Shown here: one piece after another, positions 1 through 9,521 of the stretch
How positions within the stretch are numbered: the stretch's first letter is position 1
How the letters are laid out: every line of letters begins with the position of its first letter
Assembly: GCF_003986975.1 (NCBI RefSeq)
Contig: NZ_PIPO01000001.1
Span: forward strand, 62,001-126,000
Direction of reading: 5' to 3'
Origin: Aliidiomarina soli
GTDB taxonomy: Bacteria; Pseudomonadota; Gammaproteobacteria; Enterobacterales; Alteromonadaceae
DNA length: 64,000 nucleotides
Notes under the pieces: generated by a model
Told to the model about the DNA's origin: nothing
Seen by the model: only the letters and a program-made list of their open reading frames with translations
The model's database searches: none
Program-made: the position numbers and the translations under genes

Positions 1-1085
1 AAAGGCGTTATCGGCAGTTCCGCCAGCGGTGTCTCCGGAGCCTCGTTGGCTGGCCATTCGAGGGTGAACCATGCCGGGTCGCTGTTGATTACAGAATGGT
101 GATGAGTAGTTTGCGTTGGCAGTACCTTGATGCTGTTGTCACTGGTGTCCGTATCAGCTGACGGCACATTGGCGAGTTGCTCGCGCAGCTCACTGAAGCC
201 AGCAAGCTGCCAGTTCACCTTTAAGTGGGCTAACCGGTAGCGGCGGTAGAGGTCGCAACCAATGAAGAGCAGGGCTCTTGGTACTATGGCGTAAAAGAAC
301 AGGCAGGCGAGTAACCAGATGGCGATTGCGCGCTGACTTGCTGCATCGCCAGTGGCGCCGAAGGTGACCAGAGGTTGCTCGAATGCAAAAAGCCCCGGCA
401 CAATATGAAGGACATCGACCAGGGTGGCCACGTTAGTTTCACTGAGTAAGGTGGTGCGCCATACAAACTGATAATCAAACCCAATAAAGCGAATCACCAG
501 GGTGACAAAGGTGGTAGCGAGCAGCAGTAACCAGAAGCCATGAGTAACGGCCGATAAGGTGGGTCGCATCAACCCCTGGTGAAGTGCTAGACTGGTATGC
601 GCCTGCATAATGGGAAGTAACGACGGACTACGCACCACACCAGGCAGATAGTGCAGTACCCAGGCGCCTATCCCGCCAGGCTTGCCGCGGATAAGTATGC
701 CAGCTGCCCAGGCGATCATGAGCAGTGTATTAATTAGCAGTAAGGCTATCATCGCGTCTAATAAACTAATGGTGCGAGCGTGCTGGGGGCTGATGCTGCT
801 GGCTAAGGTAATTCCGCTGATCACAGCGAGCAGGGCCAGAAGGCTTAGGGCTAACGCGAGTAGCCGACGATAGCGCTGAATGTCATTATCAAGAGCGAGG
901 TCGTGGCAAAGTCGAGCCGCGCGGGTCAGTAATTTGTCATCCGGGTTGCTGCAGGTAGCCGCCATCCGTCGTGCGGCGTCGTCAGCCACGGGGCCCCAGT
1001 GCAGTTCACGCTGACGAATAATTTCAGCCTGCCAGTGGCGCAGAAACTGCCCCTCAGTGGTGGTTTGATGTGTGCGATTACTCAT
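1..1085 (-). CDS. DUF2868 family membrane protein (C-terminus outside window)
   Basis: The reading frame is open from an ATG at 1085 on the minus strand to the window edge, about 361 codons with no stop. The start overlaps the end of the upstream diguanylate cyclase gene by 8 bases (ATGAGTAA), so the two are probably co-transcribed and translationally coupled. About four hydrophobic segments are visible: residues ~78-100, ~105-130, ~183-205 and ~255-280. Family-type signatures include a DYQFVWRTTLL stretch and an FFYAIVPRALLF stretch, both typical of DUF2868 proteins. Function is unknown; relatives often sit next to a DUF3482 GTPase, which would lie beyond the window if present. An inner-membrane location is inferred from the hydrophobic segments. 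Confidence 0.75.
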   Translation of the reverse strand, partial: MSNRTHQTTTEGQFLRHWQAEIIRQRELHWGPVADDAARRMAATCSNPDDKLLTRAARLCHDLALDNDIQRYRRLLALALSLLALLAVISGITLASSISPQHARTISLLDAMIALLLINTLLMIAWAAGILIRGKPGGIGAWVLHYLPGVVRSPSLLPIMQAHTSLALHQGLMRPTLSAVTHGFWLLLLATTFVTLVIRFIGFDYQFVWRTTLLSETNVATLVDVLHIVPGLFAFEQPLVTFGATGDAASQRAIAIWLLACLFFYAIVPRALLFIGCDLYRRYRLAHLKVNWQLAGFSELREQLANVPSADTDTSDNSIKVLPTQTTHHHSVINSDPAWFTLEWPANEAPETPLAELPITP

Positions 1086-2646
1086 CTGAGTCATACAACG
1101 CCTGGCTCGGTTGCAACAGAGTACTGATAACGCAATTTCGTCCTTCCTTTTTCGCTTGGTAGAGAGCCTGGTCGGCTTGTTGTAAGAGGTTGTTAGCGAG
1201 AATCGCTGCCGATGCGGAGGGATCATCTCCGCAGTCTTCCGGTGCGCAGGCAATGCCAATACTCAGACTTAGCAAACCGCTTTCTGCAGCAGCGTGATGA
1301 ATACCAAGCTGAGCCATCTTTTCCAGCAGGTGGCCGCCGCTTTCCACCGCCTGGCTTTTATTTGCGCCAGGTAATAATACAGCAAACTCTTCACCGCCAA
1401 AGCGGCAGACCAGTTCGCCACTGCGTTTAAAGTGGCTGTGTAATAAATTGGCGACGGTACGCAAGGCATCGTCACCATTTAAATGACCATAGGTGTCATT
1501 AAACGATTTAAAGTGGTCGATATCAATCATCAGCAGGCTTAGCGGTTGCTGCTGGCGCATCGAACGACGCATTTCGGTATCCAGTTCATGGTCGAACTGA
1601 CGGCGGTTGGCTAAACCCGTCAGACTATCCTCACCGACCAGTTGATGTAATCGCTGGTTAGCTTCGATCAGTTGACGCTGGGTGGCGCTAAGCGCTTTCA
1701 GATATTGTTGGCTTTGCAATGCTTGGGCAATGATTTCACCCACAAGCTTAAGGCGGCGAATATCCGCTTCTGACCAATGGCGCTGGCGGGCGACCATATC
1801 GCAACCAACAAAGCCGATCAGCTGGCCGCCTGCCTGCATAGCCACACAGACGATTGAGCGAATATCTTCGCTGTCGAATAATTCACGTTCGTTGCTCGCT
1901 TCGGCTGACAATGTGGCGACATCGTGAACCACCATTAGCCCTTCTTCGCGCATGTTGGCAAAGAACCAGGGGAGATCCTCCTGCGCAATATGCTGTAGCT
2001 CGTCAAGATGGGCACTTACCCCTTCGCGGACCCATTCGTGGCTATTATGTATCTGGTCCAGGGTGGCGTTAAACTGAAAGACGTAGCAGCGGTCAGCCAG
2101 ACCGAACTGGCCCATGGCTGCCAATGCGGCTTCTATATGCTGGTCGATTTGGCTGCCTTCAGCATTAATCAGCCGCGAAGAGAGTTCAGATATCAATTTA
2201 TCGAATGCCAGGGTATCGCGCAGGGATAACTCAATACCTGACATGTCACCGGTTTCTGCAGACTCTATAAACAGGCGATGATCACGTGGCTGTATTAGAG
2301 CCGCGCAAACCTGCTGCTGGTTGACGCTGAAGCGAAGCGATTTCAAATGGAGCGGGAGCTGGCCGAACAGCAGATCCCGGCGGTCAATCAATTCCCCATC
2401 CAGAGCCTGTTGAATCGGGTTGGGTAACAAAGCTTCGCTGGTTTTTTTGATGCTAAGTTCAGTATCCATGGTTAGCGCCAGGGCGTTGATGTCAGCTATT
2501 GATAATTCGCCTGTATCAAGCTTCAGCAAACGCTGTGCGGCGGGGTTGCAATAAACGCGTTGGGTTGCCGTGTCAGGCTCGAGGTAGCGCCAGAGAACGC
2601 CTATGGGTAACTGCTCAATAAGGGCGTCTGAGAATGTGTTGTGCAT
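1078..2646 (-). CDS. GAF-GGDEF diguanylate cyclase
   Basis: Soluble 522-residue protein predicted to make cyclic di-GMP from two GTP. The N-terminal ~115 residues look like a weak PAS-type region, residues ~150-312 like a GAF sensor domain, and ~340-505 are a GGDEF domain. The active-site signature GGEEF is intact at 417-421, as are DSLTGLANRR (340-349) and the metal-binding DIDHFK region (375-380). The inhibitory I-site, normally RxxD six residues before the first G of GGEEF, reads RSGE (408-411), so product feedback may be altered. There is no transmembrane segment and no EAL domain. The start has an AGGA ribosome site nine bases upstream. The ligand sensed by the GAF domain cannot be read from sequence. 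Confidence 0.9.
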   Translation of the reverse strand: MHNTFSDALIEQLPIGVLWRYLEPDTATQRVYCNPAAQRLLKLDTGELSIADINALALTMDTELSIKKTSEALLPNPIQQALDGELIDRRDLLFGQLPLHLKSLRFSVNQQQVCAALIQPRDHRLFIESAETGDMSGIELSLRDTLAFDKLISELSSRLINAEGSQIDQHIEAALAAMGQFGLADRCYVFQFNATLDQIHNSHEWVREGVSAHLDELQHIAQEDLPWFFANMREEGLMVVHDVATLSAEASNERELFDSEDIRSIVCVAMQAGGQLIGFVGCDMVARQRHWSEADIRRLKLVGEIIAQALQSQQYLKALSATQRQLIEANQRLHQLVGEDSLTGLANRRQFDHELDTEMRRSMRQQQPLSLLMIDIDHFKSFNDTYGHLNGDDALRTVANLLHSHFKRSGELVCRFGGEEFAVLLPGANKSQAVESGGHLLEKMAQLGIHHAAAESGLLSLSIGIACAPEDCGDDPSASAAILANNLLQQADQALYQAKKEGRNCVISTLLQPSQALYDSDE

Positions 2647-2769
2647 GGTAATTGATTCCTGCTTTATGATTGTTATTGTTGACTCAGCTGTCCGAGCAGT
2701 CTGTTAAAACTACCTTAGTCCACTTCGTTGTCAATTAGCAGTATTTGTTGAGAAATTTGGCCGCAGTTC

Positions 2770-2798
2770 TCGACGTGAGCGGCGCAGCTGGCTATAAT
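2770..2798 (+). promoter_or_regulatory. Probable sigma-70 promoter of tig
   Basis: A perfect TATAAT (2793-2798) lies 17 bases after TCGACG (2770-2775, 4 of 6 consensus), upstream of tig and inside the 243-base gap shared with the divergent diguanylate cyclase. No other strong signal was seen in this gap. Confidence 0.55.
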
Positions 2799-2889
2799 GT
2801 CGCGTCAATTTTTAACGTGAGCTCATCCAAGCGATTCAAATAAGCGACTCGATGAGCAGCCATCCAGGTGATGTTGAGGTAGGTTAGTA

Positions 2890-4194
2890 ATGCAGGTTTC
2901 CGTAGAAACAACTCAAGGTTTAGAGCGCCGCGCAACGATTACAGTGCCGGCAGAAAAAATCGATAACGAAGTTAAGAAGCAGGTTCAACAAGAAGCTCGT
3001 CGTGCCCGTATCGATGGCTTCCGCCCGGGTAAAGTACCGGTAAGCGTGATTGAAAAGCGTTATGGCCAGGCCATTCGCCAGGATGTTGCGATGCAAACTA
3101 TGCAGCAGCATTACGTTGAAGCGATGATTCAGGAAAAACTGAACCCAGCTGGCGCACCAAAATTTGAACCAAAAACCAACGAGAAAGGTAAAGACCTTGA
3201 GTTCGTTGCTATTTTTGAAGTGTATCCAGAAATTGAATTGAAAGATCTGGAAAAAGTTGAAGTTGAAAAGCCGGTCGCGGACGTGACTGACGCTGACGTC
3301 GACACCATGATGGATACGCTGCGTAAACAACACGCTGGCTGGAAAGAAGTGAAGCGGAAGTCAAAAGCAGATGACCGTGTCACTATCGACTTCGTGGGTA
3401 GCATTGACGGTGAAGAGTTCGAAGGCGGTAAAGCTGAAGACTTCGCACTGGAAATGGGCAAAGGCAGCATGATTCCAGGGTTTGAAGATGGCATCGTTGG
3501 CATGAAGACCGGCGAAGAAAAAACCATCGATGTAGCATTCCCGGATGACTACCACGCTGAAAACCTGAAAGGTAAGCAGGCTCAATTCGCGATTACCGTG
3601 AAGAAAGTTGAAGAGCAGGAATTGCCTGAACTGACTGACGAGTTTGTGGCTCAGTTTGGTATCACCGAAGGTGGTGTCGATGCGCTGCGCGCTGAAGTGA
3701 AGAAAAACATGGAGCGCGAACTGAAAAGCGCGGTCAATAACAAAGTTAAGCAACAGGTGATTAAAGGCTTGTTGGCTGCGAATAGCGACGTTGAAGTTCC
3801 GGCTGCACTGAAAGAGCAGGAAGTGAACACCTTACGTCAGCAGGCGCTGCAGCGTTTTGGCGACAACGCCAAGAACATGCCTGAACTGCCGGCTGAGCTA
3901 TTTGAAGAGCAAGCGAAAGAACGCGCGCAGGTTGGTATTTTGCTAGGCGAAGTTATTCGCACCAACGAACTGAAAGTAGATGACGCTAAGGTCAAAGAAC
4001 TGATCGAAACCACTGCGTCTGCGTATGAAGATCCGCAAGAAGTGATCGACTACTACAACACCAACGAACAGCTTATGCAGCAGGTTCGTAATATGGCGTT
4101 GGAAGAGCAGGCAGTTGAACTGATTCTGGAAAAAGCTCAGACCACTGAGAAGCAGATGAAGTTTGACGAGGTGATGAATCCGCCACAGCAATAA
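2890..4194 (+). CDS. tig: Trigger factor, ribosome-associated chaperone and prolyl isomerase
   Basis: At 434 residues this is the normal trigger-factor length. The N-terminal ribosome-binding domain carries the FRPGKVP signature loop (about residues 44-50), which docks on ribosomal protein L23. The central FKBP-type peptidyl-prolyl isomerase domain covers ~155-245 ([19 protein letters not shown] and the [12 protein letters not shown] region). The C-terminal helical part (~250-430) forms the chaperone arms. The protein binds nascent chains at the ribosome exit tunnel in the cytoplasm. It stands first in the conserved tig-clpP-clpX-lon order, linking early folding to ATP-dependent proteolysis, but a terminator separates it from clpP. 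Confidence 0.97.
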   Translation: MQVSVETTQGLERRATITVPAEKIDNEVKKQVQQEARRARIDGFRPGKVPVSVIEKRYGQAIRQDVAMQTMQQHYVEAMIQEKLNPAGAPKFEPKTNEKGKDLEFVAIFEVYPEIELKDLEKVEVEKPVADVTDADVDTMMDTLRKQHAGWKEVKRKSKADDRVTIDFVGSIDGEEFEGGKAEDFALEMGKGSMIPGFEDGIVGMKTGEEKTIDVAFPDDYHAENLKGKQAQFAITVKKVEEQELPELTDEFVAQFGITEGGVDALRAEVKKNMERELKSAVNNKVKQQVIKGLLAANSDVEVPAALKEQEVNTLRQQALQRFGDNAKNMPELPAELFEEQAKERAQVGILLGEVIRTNELKVDDAKVKELIETTASAYEDPQEVIDYYNTNEQLMQQVRNMALEEQAVELILEKAQTTEKQMKFDEVMNPPQQ

Positions 4195-4223
4195 GCATTG
4201 CTGAATTAGTTCGGAATTGGTTT

Positions 4224-4258
4224 AATGGCTCGGGTGGGATTTCACTCGAGCCATTTTT
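4224..4258 (+). terminator. Rho-independent terminator after tig
   Basis: An inverted repeat (ATGGCTCGGGTG with CACTCGAGCCAT, one mismatch) is followed by TTTTTATT. It lies between tig and the clpP ribosome site (AAGGAG at 4262-4267), so clpP may depend on readthrough or its own promoter. Confidence 0.75.
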
Positions 4259-4278
4259 ATTAAGGAGCATTTCGTTTT

Positions 4279-4896
4279 ATGCACAATTCTACCCCTGATC
4301 CAATGGGCGCATTGGTGCCTATGGTCATTGAGCAAACCTCGAAGGGTGAGCGCTCGTTTGACATTTATTCCCGGTTGCTGAAAGAGGGTGTTATTTTCCT
4401 TTGTGGCCAGGTTGAAGAACATATGGCCAACCTGATTGTGGCGCAAATGCTATTTCTGGAGTCTGAGAATCCGGAAAAAGACATTAATATCTATATTAAT
4501 TCACCAGGTGGCTCGGTTACGGCCGGTATGGCGATTTATGACACCATGCAATTCATCAAAAATGATGTGAGCACTGTGTGTATGGGCCAGGCCGCCAGCA
4601 TGGGCGCATTTTTACTGGCCGCAGGGACTAAAGGCAAACGCTATTGCCTGCCAAACTCGCGGGTGATGATCCACCAGCCTTTAGGCGGTTTCCAGGGCCA
4701 GGCATCGGACATAGAGATCCATGCCAGAGAAATTCTGTATATTAAAGATAAACTAAACCGTATTTTAGCTGAGCACACTGGTCAGGATGTTGAGCGGGTC
4801 GCTATGGATACCGACCGTGACAACTTTTTGAGTGCGCAGAGTGCGGTGGAATATGGTATTGTGGACTCTGTACTGACTCATCGAGGCAACAAATAG
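4279..4896 (+). CDS. clpP: ATP-dependent Clp protease proteolytic subunit
   Basis: Serine peptidase of 205 residues that forms the tetradecameric barrel docking to ClpX or ClpA. The catalytic triad is readable as Ser107 (GQAASMGAF), His132 (MIHQPLGG) and Asp181 (DRDNF), each exactly four residues lower than in the E. coli precursor numbering. This implies a short propeptide removed during maturation. The start is supported by AAGGAG upstream. It is followed 45 bases later by clpX, the usual two-gene unit. No sigma-32 type element was found in the short gap upstream, unlike at lon, grpE and dnaK in this window. Confidence 0.97.
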   Translation: MHNSTPDPMGALVPMVIEQTSKGERSFDIYSRLLKEGVIFLCGQVEEHMANLIVAQMLFLESENPEKDINIYINSPGGSVTAGMAIYDTMQFIKNDVSTVCMGQAASMGAFLLAAGTKGKRYCLPNSRVMIHQPLGGFQGQASDIEIHAREILYIKDKLNRILAEHTGQDVERVAMDTDRDNFLSAQSAVEYGIVDSVLTHRGNK

Positions 4897-4941
4897 TAGT
4901 CAGGAGAATCAGTCAGCAGAGAATCAGCGCTGGAGAGTTAG

Positions 4942-6222
4942 ATGACAGATAAAACAAGCGGCGACGGCGAGAAAGAAGGTAAAGCACTGTACTGTACCTT
5001 CTGTGGCAAAAGCCAACACGAAGTACGCAAGTTAATCGCCGGCCCTTCGGTGTTTATTTGCGACGAGTGTGTCGACCTGTGTAATGACATTCTGCGCGAG
5101 GAAATTAAAGAAATTTCTCCGCAGCGTGATGAAGATGACGTACCGACGCCGCATGACATCCGGAAGAACCTGGATGATTACGTAATTGGTCAGGACCGCG
5201 CGAAGCGAGTCCTGTCGGTGGCCGTTTATAATCACTATAAACGTTTGCTCAATTCTGGTGTGTACGAAAATGTAGAGCTTGGCAAAAGTAATATTTTGCT
5301 GATCGGGCCAACTGGTAGTGGTAAAACGCTGCTCGCAGAAACCTTAGCCCGTTTCCTCGATGTGCCTTTTACGATGGCGGATGCCACCACCCTGACCGAA
5401 GCCGGTTATGTGGGTGAGGACGTTGAGAATATTATTCAGAAGCTGCTGCAAAAATGCGATTACGACCCGAAAAAAGCGGAACGTGGTATCGTTTATATTG
5501 ATGAAATCGATAAGATTTCACGCAAGTCAGATAACCCTTCGATTACCCGGGACGTATCAGGCGAAGGCGTGCAGCAGGCACTGCTTAAACTGATTGAAGG
5601 AACCATCGCATCGGTTCCTCCGCAGGGCGGACGTAAGCATCCACAACAGGAGTTCTTGCAGGTTGATACCTCTAAGATTCTGTTCGTCTGTGGTGGTGCC
5701 TTCTCAGGCCTGGACAAAGTGATCGAGCAACGTCTGGCGGTTGGTGCAGGTATTGGTTTCTCAGCGGAAGTTAAAGCGAAGAAGAGCAAACCGAGTGGCG
5801 ATATTCTGGCTCAGGTTGAACCGGAAGATTTGGTCAAATACGGTCTGATTCCAGAGTTTATTGGGCGTCTGCCAGTGGTAGCCAGCCTCAATGAGCTAGA
5901 TGAAGATGCGTTGGTGCAAATCTTAAAAGAGCCGAAGAACTCACTGACCAAGCAGTATGCAGCGTTGCTGGCCATGGAAGAGGTTGAACTGGAGTTTCGT
6001 GATGACGGTTTACGTGCGATAGCGCGTAAAGCATTGGCACGCAATACCGGTGCTCGTGGTCTGCGTTCTATCGTTGAGGATGTGTTGTTGGGAACCATGT
6101 ATGACCTGCCATCTCAGGAAGATGTCAGTAAAGTGGTGATTGACGAAACGGTAATTAACGGTGAATCTGACCCGATTTTGATTTATGGCAACAAGAAAGA
6201 TGCGAAGGCATCTGGCGAATAA
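4942..6222 (+). CDS. clpX: ClpX, AAA+ unfoldase of the ClpXP protease
   Basis: Protein of 426 residues. An N-terminal C4 zinc-binding domain (CTFC...CDEC, ~15-40) recognises substrates and adaptors. The AAA+ core has Walker A GPTGSGKT (122-129), Walker B with IDEIDKI, and the GYVG pore loop that pulls substrate. The IGF tripeptide loop (within [10 protein letters not shown]) docks onto ClpP. A C-terminal AAA lid (ClpB-D2 type) completes the protein. It unfolds tagged proteins, including ssrA-tagged ones, and feeds them to ClpP. A strong terminator directly follows, ending the clpPX unit. Confidence 0.97.
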   Translation: MTDKTSGDGEKEGKALYCTFCGKSQHEVRKLIAGPSVFICDECVDLCNDILREEIKEISPQRDEDDVPTPHDIRKNLDDYVIGQDRAKRVLSVAVYNHYKRLLNSGVYENVELGKSNILLIGPTGSGKTLLAETLARFLDVPFTMADATTLTEAGYVGEDVENIIQKLLQKCDYDPKKAERGIVYIDEIDKISRKSDNPSITRDVSGEGVQQALLKLIEGTIASVPPQGGRKHPQQEFLQVDTSKILFVCGGAFSGLDKVIEQRLAVGAGIGFSAEVKAKKSKPSGDILAQVEPEDLVKYGLIPEFIGRLPVVASLNELDEDALVQILKEPKNSLTKQYAALLAMEEVELEFRDDGLRAIARKALARNTGARGLRSIVEDVLLGTMYDLPSQEDVSKVVIDETVINGESDPILIYGNKKDAKASGE

Positions 6223-6246
6223 GTTGAATAAATCAGCAGTTGAATG

Positions 6247-6275
6247 AAAAAAAGGGCCTTATTGGCCCTTTTTTT
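6247..6275 (+). terminator. Rho-independent terminator after clpX
   Basis: Stem AAGGGCC/GGCCCTT (6252-6258 with 6264-6270), a short TTATT loop, an A-run before and a T-run after. The A/T symmetry would allow bidirectional action. Confidence 0.9.
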
Positions 6276-6285
6276 GTGCTAGCTA

Positions 6286-6312
6286 TTGAACTTTATAGCC
6301 AAGACCTCATAT
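6286..6312 (+). promoter_or_regulatory. Probable sigma-32 (heat-shock) promoter of lon
   Basis: TTGAA (6286-6290), then 14 bases, then CCTCAT (6305-6310) followed by AT. This is close to the sigma-32 consensus CTTGAA-N14-CCCCAT and sits about 40 bases before the lon start. Lon is a classic heat-shock gene. Confidence 0.65.
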
Positions 6313-6352
6313 TTAACATAGTAACTTTATTAGCGCCGAAATGGAGATAATG

Positions 6353-8719
6353 ATGACAGATAAGAACAGCGAGCGCTTAAGCCTTCCTGTGCTGCCACTG
6401 CGTGATGTAGTGGTTTACCCGCATATGGTGATTCCGTTATTTGTCGGGCGGGAGAAATCGATTCGCTGCCTTGATGAAGCGATGGACCGTGATAAGCAGG
6501 TTTTCCTGGTCGCGCAAAAAGATGCCAGCGTCGATGAGCCACACGCTGAGGATATCTATCAGGTTGGTGCGGTTGCCACTATTTTACAGATGCTGAAATT
6601 ACCCGATGGCACGGTAAAAGTGCTGGTTGAAGGTAAACAGCGCGGTAAAGTTGTTGAATTTGAAGACAGCGATGAGTTCTTTCAGGGTGACGTTGAACTG
6701 CTTGACGTTGCGCCTTTAGATGAGAAAGAAGAAGAAATTCTGGTCCGTTCAGCGATGAATCAGTTTGAAGGGTACGTCAAACTGAACAAGAAAATTCCTC
6801 CTGAAGTTATTACCTCGTTGCAGGGCATTGAGGATGCTGATCGCCTGGCCGATACGATGGCGGCACATATGCCATTAAAACTGGCTGACAAGCAGCATGC
6901 TCTGGAAATCATTGATGTACGCGAGCGCATTGAACATCTGATGGCGATGATGGAGGGTGAAATCGATATCCTCCAGGTGGAAAAGAAAATCCGCAGTCGT
7001 GTGAAGCAGCAGATGGAAAAGAGCCAGCGCGAGTACTACCTGAATGAGCAAATGAAAGCGATTCAGAAAGAGCTTGGTGAGAGCGAGGACGGTGTCGACG
7101 AATTTGAGCAGCTTGAACAGAAGATTGAAGATGCACAAATGCCGGAGGAAGCCCGCGACAAAACCAAAGCCGAGCTGCAGAAACTGAAAATGATGTCGCC
7201 GATGTCGGCAGAAGCGACAGTGGTGCGCGGTTATATTGACTGGATGGTATCGATTCCGTGGAAAAAACGTTCACGGGTGAAGAAAGACCTGGCCAAAGCC
7301 GAAGAAGTTCTGGATGCCGACCACTATGGTCTGGAGAAAGTTAAAGAGCGGATTATCGAGTACCTGGCGGTGCAGCAACGGACCAGTAAAGTGAAAGGGC
7401 CGATTCTATGTTTAGTCGGTCCTCCCGGCGTCGGTAAGACTTCGCTTGGCCAATCGATTGCTAAGGCGACGGGGCGCAAGTACATTCGTATGGCGCTCGG
7501 TGGGGTGCGCGATGAAGCTGAGATCCGTGGGCACCGTCGGACTTACATTGGTTCGATGCCGGGCAAACTGATCCAGAAAATGGCTAAAGTTGGGGTACGT
7601 AACCCGCTCTTCCTGTTGGATGAAATCGATAAGATGTCGTCCGATATGCGTGGCGACCCGGCTTCGGCGTTGCTTGAGGTCCTGGACCCGGAGCAAAATA
7701 GCAGCTTTAACGACCATTATCTGGAAGTTGATTACGATTTGTCTGACGTTATGTTCGTGGCCACATCAAACAGCATGAACATTCCAGCGCCATTGCTGGA
7801 TCGGATGGAAGTTATCCGGCTATCCGGGTATACCGAAGATGAAAAGCTCAACATTGCCAAGCGTCATTTAGTTGAGAAACAGATGGAGCGAAATGGCTTA
7901 CGCAAGAATGAACTGAAAATTGCGGATGACGCTATTACCGGAATTATTCGCTATTACACGCGTGAAGCCGGGGTGCGTAATCTGGAACGCGAAATTTCTA
8001 AACTATGCCGTAAAGCAGTTCGTAACATCTTGATTAAGAAAGATACCAAGTCGATAACCATTACCGGCAAAGAGCTTGAAGACTACCTTGGTGTGCAGCG
8101 TTTCGACTTTGGCAAAGCGGAAGAGAGCAACCAGATAGGTCAGGTGACTGGTCTTGCCTGGACCCAGGTTGGTGGTGATTTACTGACGATTGAAGCGACC
8201 AGCGTACCTGGGAAAGGCAAAACAACCTTCACCGGCTCGCTCGGCGATGTAATGAAAGAATCGATCAGCACTGCCATCACGGTGGTTCGTAGCCGTGCAG
8301 ACAAGCTTGGCATCGCCGACGACTTTTATGAAAAACGTGACGTGCACGTGCATGTGCCTGAGGGCGCGACGCCGAAAGACGGACCCAGTGCCGGTATCGC
8401 TATGGTAACCGCGTTGGTGTCGTCATTGACGGCGAATCCGGTACGTTCAGATGTCGCTATGACGGGTGAAATTACCCTGCGTGGTGAAGTTCTTGCTATC
8501 GGCGGGCTGAAAGAGAAACTGCTGGCAGCCCACCGTGGTGGGATTACCCGCGTCCTGATCCCGAAGGATAATGAACGTGATTTAAAAGAAATTCCAGATA
8601 ACATCAAGGGTGATTTAGACATTCACCCGGTGCAATGGATTGACCAGGTTTTACAGCTGGCATTGGAGAATAACCCGGTAAATGCAGTAAAAGTGGCGGG
8701 TGCAGGGAAGAAAAAATAG
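6353..8719 (+). CDS. lon: ATP-dependent protease Lon
   Basis: Lon degrades misfolded and regulatory proteins in the cytoplasm as a homohexamer. The start is placed at the third in-frame ATG (6353), six bases after GGAG (6343-6346), giving 788 residues. With this start the catalytic Ser is residue 679 (PKDGPSAG) and the Lys of the dyad is 722 (GGLKEK), the same numbers as in E. coli, which supports the choice over the ATG at 6341. The order is an N-terminal substrate-binding domain (~8-200), a coiled-coil linker, an AAA+ domain with Walker A GPPGVGKT (356-363) and LLDEIDKM, then the Ser-Lys peptidase domain. Heat-shock control is suggested by the upstream element. Confidence 0.97.
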   Translation: MTDKNSERLSLPVLPLRDVVVYPHMVIPLFVGREKSIRCLDEAMDRDKQVFLVAQKDASVDEPHAEDIYQVGAVATILQMLKLPDGTVKVLVEGKQRGKVVEFEDSDEFFQGDVELLDVAPLDEKEEEILVRSAMNQFEGYVKLNKKIPPEVITSLQGIEDADRLADTMAAHMPLKLADKQHALEIIDVRERIEHLMAMMEGEIDILQVEKKIRSRVKQQMEKSQREYYLNEQMKAIQKELGESEDGVDEFEQLEQKIEDAQMPEEARDKTKAELQKLKMMSPMSAEATVVRGYIDWMVSIPWKKRSRVKKDLAKAEEVLDADHYGLEKVKERIIEYLAVQQRTSKVKGPILCLVGPPGVGKTSLGQSIAKATGRKYIRMALGGVRDEAEIRGHRRTYIGSMPGKLIQKMAKVGVRNPLFLLDEIDKMSSDMRGDPASALLEVLDPEQNSSFNDHYLEVDYDLSDVMFVATSNSMNIPAPLLDRMEVIRLSGYTEDEKLNIAKRHLVEKQMERNGLRKNELKIADDAITGIIRYYTREAGVRNLEREISKLCRKAVRNILIKKDTKSITITGKELEDYLGVQRFDFGKAEESNQIGQVTGLAWTQVGGDLLTIEATSVPGKGKTTFTGSLGDVMKESISTAITVVRSRADKLGIADDFYEKRDVHVHVPEGATPKDGPSAGIAMVTALVSSLTANPVRSDVAMTGEITLRGEVLAIGGLKEKLLAAHRGGITRVLIPKDNERDLKEIPDNIKGDLDIHPVQWIDQVLQLALENNPVNAVKVAGAGKKK

Positions 8720-8873
8720 GCGAGAGGCACTTTTTTAACGAAAAACTTGTTAAAAATGCTGAAAAAGGCTTTTCATACGCAACGACTGTGATAGCCTTAG
8801 GAAAGTTACTCCAGCCCTTGCTGAGCAAGGTATAGAGGACTTTCGCAAATACTTTAGTAAAAGCACTAGTACC

Positions 8874-8902
8874 TTGAACTAAAGATATAAGCTTGTTATA
8901 AA
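8874..8902 (+). promoter_or_regulatory. Sigma-70 promoter of hupB
   Basis: TTGAAC (8874-8879), a 17-base spacer and TATAAA (8897-8902), about 66 bases before the GTG start of hupB. The 249-base lon-hupB gap also holds a small hairpin CCTTGC-TGA-GCAAGG (8816-8830) without a T-run, of unknown meaning. Confidence 0.7.
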
Positions 8903-8968
8903 CTTTTCTGGCCCATTTTTTTGATGGTTCCAAGGAACTCCATAATAACAATGTAAGGGGATGATACT

Positions 8969-9241
8969 GTGAACAAGTCTCAGCTAATAGACAAAATTGC
9001 AGCAGATGCTGAACTCTCAAAAGCGGCTGCAGGTCGTGCTTTAGACTCGATGATCGATGCAGTAACAGAAGCTTTGAAAAATGACGACCAGGTTGCTCTG
9101 GTTGGCTTTGGTACTTTCAGCGTTCGTGAGCGTTCTGCGCGCACTGGCCGCAACCCGCAAACTGGCGAAACTATCCAGATCTCTGCTGCCAAAGTGCCTT
9201 CTTTTAAAGCTGGTAAAGCGTTAAAAGACGCCGTTAACTAA
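8969..9241 (+). CDS. hupB: DNA-binding protein HU-beta
   Basis: A 90-residue nucleoid protein with the whole HU/IHF fold: an N-terminal helical dimerisation part starting [11 protein letters not shown], the [21 protein letters not shown] segment leading into the DNA-inserting beta arm (the RNPQTGE turn), and the terminal [10 protein letters not shown] helix. It bends and compacts DNA as a dimer. The start is GTG, preceded by AAGGGG (8955-8960). The position right after lon is the usual gammaproteobacterial arrangement for hupB rather than hupA. A hairpin and tRNA-Asp follow directly. Confidence 0.96.
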   Translation: MNKSQLIDKIAADAELSKAAAGRALDSMIDAVTEALKNDDQVALVGFGTFSVRERSARTGRNPQTGETIQISAAKVPSFKAGKALKDAVN

Positions 9242-9262
9242 GCAAGGCAACAAAGAAATACA

Positions 9263-9293
9263 TTAAAGGCACCCGCGAGGGTGCCTTTAATTT
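9263..9293 (+). terminator. Hairpin between hupB and tRNA-Asp
   Basis: A perfect 12-bp stem (9263-9274 with 9279-9290, sequence TTAAAGGCACCC and complement) with a GCGA loop. Its weak T-tract (TTTAATTT) runs directly into the first base of the tRNA. It may be a leaky terminator or a processing element. Confidence 0.7.
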
Positions 9294-9370
9294 GGAGTGG
9301 TAGTTCAGTTGGTTAGAATACCGGCCTGTCACGCCGGGGGTCGCGGGTTCGAGTCCCGTCCACTCCGCCA
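9294..9370 (+). tRNA. tRNA-Asp (anticodon GTC)
   Basis: A 77-base cloverleaf. The acceptor stem GGAGTGG pairs with CCACTCC, the anticodon loop CTGTCAC carries GTC, the T-loop GGTTCGAGTCC is intact, and the discriminator G is followed by an encoded CCA end. It lies between hupB and ppiD. No separate promoter is evident, so co-transcription with hupB is likely. Confidence 0.97.
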
Positions 9371-9438
9371 TTTTTGTTAGCGAAAACTGCACCCGCAGAG
9401 ACTAATTGTGTTAGTATCTGGCGAGGTGACGACTTAAG

Positions 9439-9467
9439 AAGCGCACCGGATTCGGTGCGCTTTTTTT
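9439..9467 (+). terminator. Rho-independent terminator after tRNA-Asp
   Basis: Stem GCGCACCG/CGGTGCGC (9441-9448 with 9453-9460), loop GATT, then seven T residues. Confidence 0.92.
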
Positions 9468-9521
9468 ATAGTTAGTTTAACAAATAGCAGACAGTAATTA
9501 ACCCGATAAAGAGATTGCATT

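Noticed and set aside
8816-8830. CCTTGC-TGA-GCAAGG as a lon terminator
   Set aside because: The stem is only six base pairs and no T-run follows, so it does not qualify as an intrinsic terminator.
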